A stretch of DNA of 38,215 nt from contig CASEAR010000005.1 of the NCBI GenBank assembly GCA_949285835.1, positions 1 to 38,215 on the forward strand, in the 5' to 3' direction. The position numbers and the translations under genes were made by a program. The notes beneath the pieces were generated by a model that did no database searches, was not told where the DNA came from, and saw only the letters and a program-made list of their open reading frames with translations. This document shows, piece after piece, positions 33,292 to 38,215 of this stretch; position 1 is the first letter of the stretch; every line of letters begins with the position of its first letter. Source of the DNA: an uncultured Verrucomicrobiota bacterium. Lineage in GTDB: Bacteria > Verrucomicrobiota > Kiritimatiellia > RFP12 > UBA3636.

Positions 33292-33942
33292 ATGAAGATT
33301 ATAGTTTTTCTTGGTGCTCCGGGTGCGGGCAAAGGGACTGCGGCGGCGCGTCTTGCCGCCAGAACGTCTGCGGTTCACGTGTCGACGGGAGCCATGCTGC
33401 GCGATGCATTGAAGAGGGGAACCCCGGCCGGGCTTGCGGCCAAGTCGTATATGGAGTCCGGCGGACTTGTCCCGGACGAGACGCTGGTGGACATGATTCG
33501 CGAACTTTTGACCGAAGCTCCGAAAGATGCGGTTTTTCTGTTCGACGGGTTTCCGCGCAATGAGAAACAGGCGGCGGCTCTTGACATGCTGGCCGGCGAG
33601 TTTGGCGCGACAGTGGGGCCGGCTGTATGTCTTGAAGTACCGGAGGATGTCATAATGGCGCGTCTCGGCGGCCGCAGGGTATGTCCTTCGTGCGGAGCTG
33701 GGTTTCATGTCGAGTCGATGCCTCCGAAAAAAGAGGGAATCTGCGACGTATGCGGCGCGGAACTTACTGTTAGGGCGGATGACAGGCCGGAAACGATACG
33801 TCACCGTCTTGAAGTGTACGAGAAGCAGACGGCGCCGCTTCTTTCTTGGTACGAAAAAGCCGGTTCTCTGCGTCGCGTGGACGCGTCCGGCGACGCCGAT
33901 GCCGTAGCGGACGCCATAATGGGATTTCTTGCCGGTAAATAA
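33292..33942 (+). CDS. adk: adenylate kinase
   Basis: Phosphotransfer between ATP and AMP giving two ADP; essential for adenylate balance in the cytoplasm. The ATG at 33292 with GAGG upstream is chosen because an earlier frame opening at 33235 runs through the terminator hairpin. Residues 8-16 are the P-loop GAPGAGKGT. The NMP-binding region includes STGAMLRDALKRGTP, and FDGFPRN and the RRVCPSCG lid follow. The lid carries four cysteines (131, 134, 151, 154), which bind zinc in the Gram-positive-like lid type. The length of 216 residues is typical of the long-lid form. It is followed 21 bases later by the dynamin-like GTPase gene. Confidence 0.95.
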   Translation: MKIIVFLGAPGAGKGTAAARLAARTSAVHVSTGAMLRDALKRGTPAGLAAKSYMESGGLVPDETLVDMIRELLTEAPKDAVFLFDGFPRNEKQAAALDMLAGEFGATVGPAVCLEVPEDVIMARLGGRRVCPSCGAGFHVESMPPKKEGICDVCGAELTVRADDRPETIRHRLEVYEKQTAPLLSWYEKAGSLRRVDASGDADAVADAIMGFLAGK

Positions 33943-33963
33943 AGACTTCATCGGGCGGAGATT

Positions 33964-35340
33964 ATGTTTAAGAACGGAACGCACAACGGGGTGGAATCAG
34001 ATATAAACGGAATCTATTCTGAGCTGGCGCCGGTGGCCGCACGGTATGGGTTCCGCATGTCGCGCGACTCTGTCACGGTCGGCCGGAGGCCGACCGTGGT
34101 GTTCCTTGGAAACCATTCGTCCGGCAAGTCCACCTTTATAAACACGCTTCTCGGCGGCGAGGCGGTGCAGGATACGGGCGTGGCTCCGACGGACGACTGC
34201 TTTACGGTCATTGTTTATGGTGAAAAAGAAGGAGACTTCTCCGGGCAGTCGGTGCTGGGACGGATTGATCCGGAGTTTGCATCCCTCTCGGCGTTCGGGC
34301 CGGAATTTCTTCAGCGGCTGAGGGTGAAGGTTAGGACGCGCGACTGTCTGAAAAAGATGAATCTCATAGACAGTCCCGGTATGATAGACAGTGCGGGAAC
34401 CGACAGCGGCAGAGGATATAATTTTGCAGGGGTAGTGAGGCGTTTTGCGGAAATATCCGATCTGGTCCTGTTTATGTTCGATCCGGAAAAGCCTGGAACC
34501 ACCGGAGAGACAGTTTCGGTTTTTTCAAAATGCCTTTTCGGCATAGAATTCAAGCTTCGCGTTCTTTTGAGCAAATGCGACACGTTTGACAGCACGTATG
34601 ATTTTGCGAGGGCCTATGGCACGTTGTGCTGGAATTTGTCCAAAGTATTGCATACTAAGGATATGCCTAAAATTTACAATGTTTATACTCCTGTAGACGG
34701 GGCCCGTGCGGCGTCAAAGGTGGATTTGACGTGGTTCGACAAGCACCGTGCGGAGATAATTTCGCAGCTCGACAGGGTGGAAGAGGCCAAGTACGACAGT
34801 GTGGTGTCCGCCGCGGCGTCTGATTTTGCGGCGTTGGGTGTGGTTGTCCGCATGGAGAATCTTTATTCCGGCATATTGATGCTGCGCTGGATCGCCGGCA
34901 TGTGCTTTACGGCCGCGGCTGCGGCCGCGGCGGTGCTGGGCACGGGAGCGTATCTGGCTGCGCGGGCCGGGGTAAACATGTTCGGCACGGGAGTTTCCGG
35001 GTTTTCGTGGAAGCTGTTTTTTGTATGGACGTCGGCGGCTGTGGCGGGGATTGCGGCGGCATTGGCAGGTTTTTTCATAGTACGTTACGGCAACCGCATA
35101 TGGAGGCGCAGAGCGGCGAAGTCTGCCGACAAATACTTTGCGCGCGAGTATGCGTGTGAGCTGGCGTCTTCATCGGGGGCGGACGGGGTCCGGCAGTACT
35201 GGTATGGTGTGCGCGATACGGTTGCCGGTGTTGTTGCCTCAGGAGGGATACCGTTTTTCTCAAGGGTTTCATCCGGCAGCATATCAAGAATAAACAATCG
35301 GGTGATTCCGGAAATAATATCCGGGCGTAAGAAAAGGTAA
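33964..35340 (+). CDS. dynamin-like membrane GTPase
   Basis: A 458-residue protein with a dynamin/EHD-type GTPase domain: P-loop GNHSSGKST at 49-57, switch II DSPGM from Asp136, and the guanine specificity motif SKCD with Asp206. This is followed by two hydrophobic segments at about 302-336 and 347-376, which give it a membrane anchor, and a basic C-terminal tail. Dynamin-like proteins bend or fuse membranes in a GTP-dependent manner. The organisation (GTPase, then transmembrane pair) resembles bacterial dynamin-like proteins found as single genes in verrucomicrobial genomes. No partner gene of a duplicated dynamin pair is seen. The start at 33964 has GGAG 5 bases upstream. It shares a strand and short gaps with adk and tsaB. 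Confidence 0.85.
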   Translation: MFKNGTHNGVESDINGIYSELAPVAARYGFRMSRDSVTVGRRPTVVFLGNHSSGKSTFINTLLGGEAVQDTGVAPTDDCFTVIVYGEKEGDFSGQSVLGRIDPEFASLSAFGPEFLQRLRVKVRTRDCLKKMNLIDSPGMIDSAGTDSGRGYNFAGVVRRFAEISDLVLFMFDPEKPGTTGETVSVFSKCLFGIEFKLRVLLSKCDTFDSTYDFARAYGTLCWNLSKVLHTKDMPKIYNVYTPVDGARAASKVDLTWFDKHRAEIISQLDRVEEAKYDSVVSAAASDFAALGVVVRMENLYSGILMLRWIAGMCFTAAAAAAAVLGTGAYLAARAGVNMFGTGVSGFSWKLFFVWTSAAVAGIAAALAGFFIVRYGNRIWRRRAAKSADKYFAREYACELASSSGADGVRQYWYGVRDTVAGVVASGGIPFFSRVSSGSISRINNRVIPEIISGRKKR

Positions 35341-35347
35341 GTCTCAG

Positions 35348-36016
35348 ATGCTTCTTGCGTTAGAGCGTTCCACGGCGCACGGGAGCGCCGCGTTGTTTTC
35401 GGACGACGGCAAACTTTTGGCTGAGGAATATGACGAGGCCGGCCGCGGTGACGCGTTCAGTATAGTGGAAGCCGTTGTCTCCAAGGCCGGGGCCGACATC
35501 TCGTGCGTAGACGCATATGCCGTGGGGCTTGGTCCGGGGTCTTTTTCCGGGGTCCGTTCCGCAATGTCGGTTTTGAACGGGATTGCCGCTCCGTCGGGAG
35601 CCAGAATAACCGGGGTGGGCAGTGCAGTGGCGGCGGCCTTCGCTTACAGGTCCGGGAGGCGCGGTTCCCTGACAGACCGTGTGGCGGTTGTGGGAGACGC
35701 GCGCAGGGGGCGTATCTGGATGTCGGTATTCGGGGACGGGTACGGACATTGCCACGACGCATCTGGGTTTGCGCTTGTGCCGTACGCGGAAGCGGCGAAA
35801 CAGATTCCGGGCGACGCGATTGTGATAACGCCGGACTGGGATCGTATAAACGTGCTCCTCAAGGAAGCAGTGGGCTCGTCGCGGCTGCACGTGGGGGCGT
35901 TCTATCCGACGGCTTCGGCTGTGGGGCAGCTGGCGATTTCCGGCTGCTGTGCGGTGAACGCTGTTCCGATATATTTGAACCCGGCGGTGCTTTCTGTACC
36001 GGTATCAGGCAAATGA
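35348..36016 (+). CDS. tsaB: TsaB, tRNA t6A biosynthesis protein
   Basis: A 222-residue member of the ASKHA-fold family. It carries the highly conserved GLGPGSFSGVRSAM motif, with the usual start MLLALERSTAHGSAALF and a VVGDARRGRIW strand. TsaB is the bacterial partner of TsaD and TsaE in forming N6-threonylcarbamoyladenosine in tRNAs that read ANN codons. The protein is a pseudo-enzyme scaffold without catalytic residues, so motifs are limited. It begins 7 bases after the dynamin-like gene and ends 10 bases before the FAD oxidoreductase, indicating one transcript. TsaD, TsaE and TsaC are not in this window. Confidence 0.92.
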   Translation: MLLALERSTAHGSAALFSDDGKLLAEEYDEAGRGDAFSIVEAVVSKAGADISCVDAYAVGLGPGSFSGVRSAMSVLNGIAAPSGARITGVGSAVAAAFAYRSGRRGSLTDRVAVVGDARRGRIWMSVFGDGYGHCHDASGFALVPYAEAAKQIPGDAIVITPDWDRINVLLKEAVGSSRLHVGAFYPTASAVGQLAISGCCAVNAVPIYLNPAVLSVPVSGK

Positions 36017-36026
36017 GGGACAAATT

Positions 36027-37250
36027 ATGAACAAATTTATCGAGATACCGGCGAAAAAAGCCGCTCTTGCAGGAGAATACGACGTTGCAGTGATCGGAGG
36101 CGGGTTTGGCGGAGTGGCGGCGGCGCTGTCTGCCGCGAGGAACGGCGCCCGGACATGCCTTATTGAAAAATACTGCGTTCTGGGCGGGCTGGGCACAGCT
36201 GGGAACGTGGTGGGGTATCTTGCGCTGTGCGACGGGCGTGGGCGTCAGGTGAGCTACGGCCTGGCTGAGGAGCTCCTTCTCCTGCCGATGAAGTACAGCG
36301 GCTGCCGTCCGCTGGGCAAGTGGGGAAACAAGTCCGGAGCTACGCGGGCGGAGCTGTCCGAAACCAGATACGAGATGTGGTACAATCCGGGGCCTATGAT
36401 GCTGGGAATGGAAGATCTGGCGGAAGAGGCGGGCGTGGATTTGTTCTACGAATGCCGTGTAACGGACGTGCTGAAGGCAGACGGCGGGGAATTGGAAGGT
36501 GTGGTAATAGAGAGCTCGGAAGGGTGCTCTGTAATACGTGCGAAGGCGTTTGTTGATGCGTCCGGGGATGCTGTTCTTTGCAATTTATGCGGAGAAAGCT
36601 GCGAAATTGCGAAAGAAAACCGCGCCGCCGCATGGTATTTTTCCGTAGACGCCTCTGGATTTGTGTCTCTTGAGAAAAATGCGGTGCATCCGTACAACAG
36701 CAGGGATGCGAAGAGACACCCTCCTTTTTCAGGGTTGGACAATTTGTCCGTGAGGAAACATATCTTGCTTTCACATTCGCTTGTAAAGTCGGATCTTGAA
36801 AAGAAGAACGCCATGCGTTCCGCAGCGGGAGAAAAGCCGCTGTACCTCTTTTCACTTCCTTCCATGCCGGAGTTCAGAATGACGCGCAGGCTTGAGGGGA
36901 AATGCGTTATAAAAAAAGGTGATGAACACAAGTGGCATGAGGATACAGTTGGGATATTCGCGGATTGGCGCAAGGCTGGGCCGGTTTATGCTCTCCCGCT
37001 TCGGGCCCTTGCGGCGGTAAAGACTCCGAATTTGTTTACAGCCGGACGCTGTATATCTTCGACCGGTGATGCGTGGGATGTGACGCGCGTGATTCCGGTT
37101 TGCTCCGTATCCGGGCAGGCCGCAGGCGCCGCGGCAGCAGATATGGCTGCTTGCGGAGAAACCTCGGTATCTCGCGTGCAGGAAATGCTCCGCCGCGCGG
37201 GCGTCAGGCTGGATCCGGAACTGGTCGAAGAAATACCTCCGTGCGAGTGA
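36027..37250 (+). CDS. FAD-dependent oxidoreductase
   Basis: A 407-residue flavoprotein. Residues 22-29 form the FAD-binding dinucleotide motif (VIGGGFGG, GxGxxG), followed by ARNGARTCLIEKYCVLGG. The late section TAGRCISSTGDAWDVTR and VSGQAAGAAAA matches the C-terminal flavin-binding pattern of the FAD_oxidored family (PF12831-like). These enzymes oxidise a small substrate; many copies occur in Lentisphaerota genomes, where the substrate is generally unknown. GAGGGA precedes the ATG. It is the last gene of the 33.3-37.3 kb plus-strand run, with no clear terminator immediately after it. No signal peptide is seen, so it should be cytoplasmic. Confidence 0.9.
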   Translation: MNKFIEIPAKKAALAGEYDVAVIGGGFGGVAAALSAARNGARTCLIEKYCVLGGLGTAGNVVGYLALCDGRGRQVSYGLAEELLLLPMKYSGCRPLGKWGNKSGATRAELSETRYEMWYNPGPMMLGMEDLAEEAGVDLFYECRVTDVLKADGGELEGVVIESSEGCSVIRAKAFVDASGDAVLCNLCGESCEIAKENRAAAWYFSVDASGFVSLEKNAVHPYNSRDAKRHPPFSGLDNLSVRKHILLSHSLVKSDLEKKNAMRSAAGEKPLYLFSLPSMPEFRMTRRLEGKCVIKKGDEHKWHEDTVGIFADWRKAGPVYALPLRALAAVKTPNLFTAGRCISSTGDAWDVTRVIPVCSVSGQAAGAAAADMAACGETSVSRVQEMLRRAGVRLDPELVEEIPPCE

Positions 37251-37798
37251 CCATGTTCCGCACGAAATAAACTTCCGTTGTCAGTTCTGCCGCGGCATTC
37301 AGCGACTCAACCGGAGGACTCATCCGGACAAACAGGCGGCGAACTTCATTCACTTAGTATGTTTACTGTGCATGCCATCCTCAGACGGCAGCTTTCGCTC
37401 TGCCCGGTGTCAATTGCGCTTCCGTGTCCGTGTTAAACGTCGGCCAAATGCGCCGGAGCCGAATATAGACATGCCGGGATTGGCCCACGCTTCTTTCCCC
37501 GCAGTGCAGCGGACAAATAGGGCATTTCCGCAGAAGCTGCCGCCGCCTTCTTGTCCGACCGGCTGCGCCATGCCGGAAGACAATCGCGTACGCCGGTACG
37601 GCGGTTTGGGTGCGGATTCATTCCGGTTTCACCCGGCGCCGGTTTTCTGCGTCTGATTGCTGTTCTGTCTCAGACTGCCGCATACTGGGATTTTTAGTAC
37701 GAGACTGTAGGGCATGCGAAAAAACGCGTCCCGGTAGTTTCCGAGACGCGTTCGTGCGGACAGCCGCCGGTATTCTCGCGGCGGCTTGCATTGCAAAT
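37251..37798. other. 548-base intergenic region with a minus-strand terminator
   Basis: No gene is supported. Small ORFs such as 37372-37656 lack a ribosome site and recognisable domain. The stretch contains the minus-strand terminator at 37719-37752 and a short GC-rich inverted repeat at 37311-37327 (CCGGA/TCCGG) of uncertain meaning. Confidence 0.6.
37719..37752 (-). terminator. intrinsic terminator of the right-edge minus-strand gene
   Basis: AACGCGTC (37723-37730) pairs with GACGCGTT (37745-37752), and CGG/CCG can extend the stem. On the minus strand it runs into a T-run (A-run at 37719-37724). It lies about 46 bases past the stop codon. Confidence 0.88.
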
Positions 37799-38215
37799 TT
37801 ACCGTATGGGCTCGACTGCCGCCTTGAAGAGGCAGGCAGACTGCTCCTCCGGCATGGTAAACGTCAGCGTGGCAGTGCCGCCGGAGACGTCACGTGCGGC
37901 AACCGAAGGTGCATTGCCCTCTGTAGGCACGACGGAGTAGGCAATGTTTTCGGCGAATGTCAGCGGCATCTCGGGTCTGCCGCTCTCAACCATTACCGTA
38001 ACGATGATTTGAGCATTCTGGATGGTGAAACTGCTGATAGCGAAAGTATACGGCAGAACTACGGATTTTGTCCCATCCTCAAGCGTGACCGCCACCGGTT
38101 CAAGACCGTTGAAGCAGTTCAGCGCATCCTCCACGGATGCCGGTGTGAGAAGTTCCCTGATCACTGTGCCGTCGCTGTTCTGGCGGAAGACGTCGAACGT
38201 GCCGTCTGTGATGCC
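37799..38215 (-). CDS. C-terminal part of a minus-strand protein, start outside window
   Basis: The reading frame is open to the right edge, so the GTG at 38164 is probably internal. The 139 visible residues (GITDGTFDVFRQNSDGTVIR at the left, then AVTLEDGTKSVVLPYTFA, then TFTMPEEQSACLFKAAVEPI at the end) are beta-rich with no recognised catalytic motif. The ending, a hydrophobic strand followed by a short tail, resembles the C termini of secreted multi-domain proteins in this window. I infer a secreted protein but cannot name it. The strong minus-strand terminator follows. Confidence 0.6.
   Translation of the reverse strand, partial: GITDGTFDVFRQNSDGTVIRELLTPASVEDALNCFNGLEPVAVTLEDGTKSVVLPYTFAISSFTIQNAQIIVTVMVESGRPEMPLTFAENIAYSVVPTEGNAPSVAARDVSGGTATLTFTMPEEQSACLFKAAVEPIR

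Noticed and set aside
37372..37656. ORF in the right-hand intergenic region
   Set aside because: No ribosome site or recognisable domain, and it is Pro/Arg/Ser-rich, typical of shadow ORFs.
1..38215. tRNA, rRNA, CRISPR array, insertion sequence, prophage or toxin-antitoxin genes
   Set aside because: I scanned both strands by eye and saw no cloverleaf, array, transposase, integrase or antitoxin-like pair; a covariance or profile search would be needed to be sure.

Overview
The window looks like chromosomal DNA of a PVC-group bacterium, most likely Verrucomicrobiota, Kiritimatiellota or Lentisphaerota. This is inferred from gene content, because no rRNA or other marker gene is present. The evidence is an SHD1-domain secreted protein, very large secreted proteins with thrombospondin type 3 (TSP3) calcium loops, NHL, PKD and LamG modules, beta-helix 'GG.YTC..S' secreted repeat proteins, and a GntR-HTH regulator fused to a LacI-like sensor. 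Base composition looks near 50 percent GC and even. I see no tRNA, rRNA, CRISPR array, transposase, integrase or phage gene.

Region 1 (1-13.7 kb, plus strand) is a surface or secretome cluster: a partial coiled-coil protein, an SGNH esterase, an NHL/TSP3 secreted protein, a secreted coiled-coil protein, a 2852-residue multidomain exoprotein (PKD, about 19 TSP3-like loops, LamG), and, after a hairpin and its own promoter, a lipoprotein. Region 2 (13.8-15.5 kb) holds alanine racemase and a GNAT acetyltransferase. Region 3 (15.9-21.2 kb, plus) holds a secreted beta-helix repeat protein followed by a secreted clan-A glycoside hydrolase. Region 4 (21.6-27.3 kb, minus) reads, in transcription order, GntR/LacI-type regulator, secreted beta-helix protein, a decayed tandem copy of that protein with an in-frame stop, and a secreted glycosidase-like protein. 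It resembles a small regulated saccharide or surface locus.

Region 5 (28-37.3 kb) is mostly housekeeping: citrate synthase coupled to a tRNA-dihydrouridine synthase, a convergent SHD1 protein, a membrane coiled-coil protein with a small lipoprotein, adenylate kinase, a dynamin-like GTPase, TsaB and an FAD-dependent oxidoreductase. The right edge holds the 3' end of a minus-strand gene.

The most unusual observations are four. A 46-base element with 37 identities lies upstream of two unrelated genes, 12 kb apart, each followed by a TTGATT-type promoter. The tandem beta-helix copy is disrupted by one in-frame stop. The GntR-type regulator appears to be transcribed almost without a leader. Adenylate kinase starts only 23 bases after a strong intrinsic terminator. 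I did not find a convincing, wholly new multi-gene system; the best candidates are the giant TSP3/LamG surface cluster and the regulator plus beta-helix locus.
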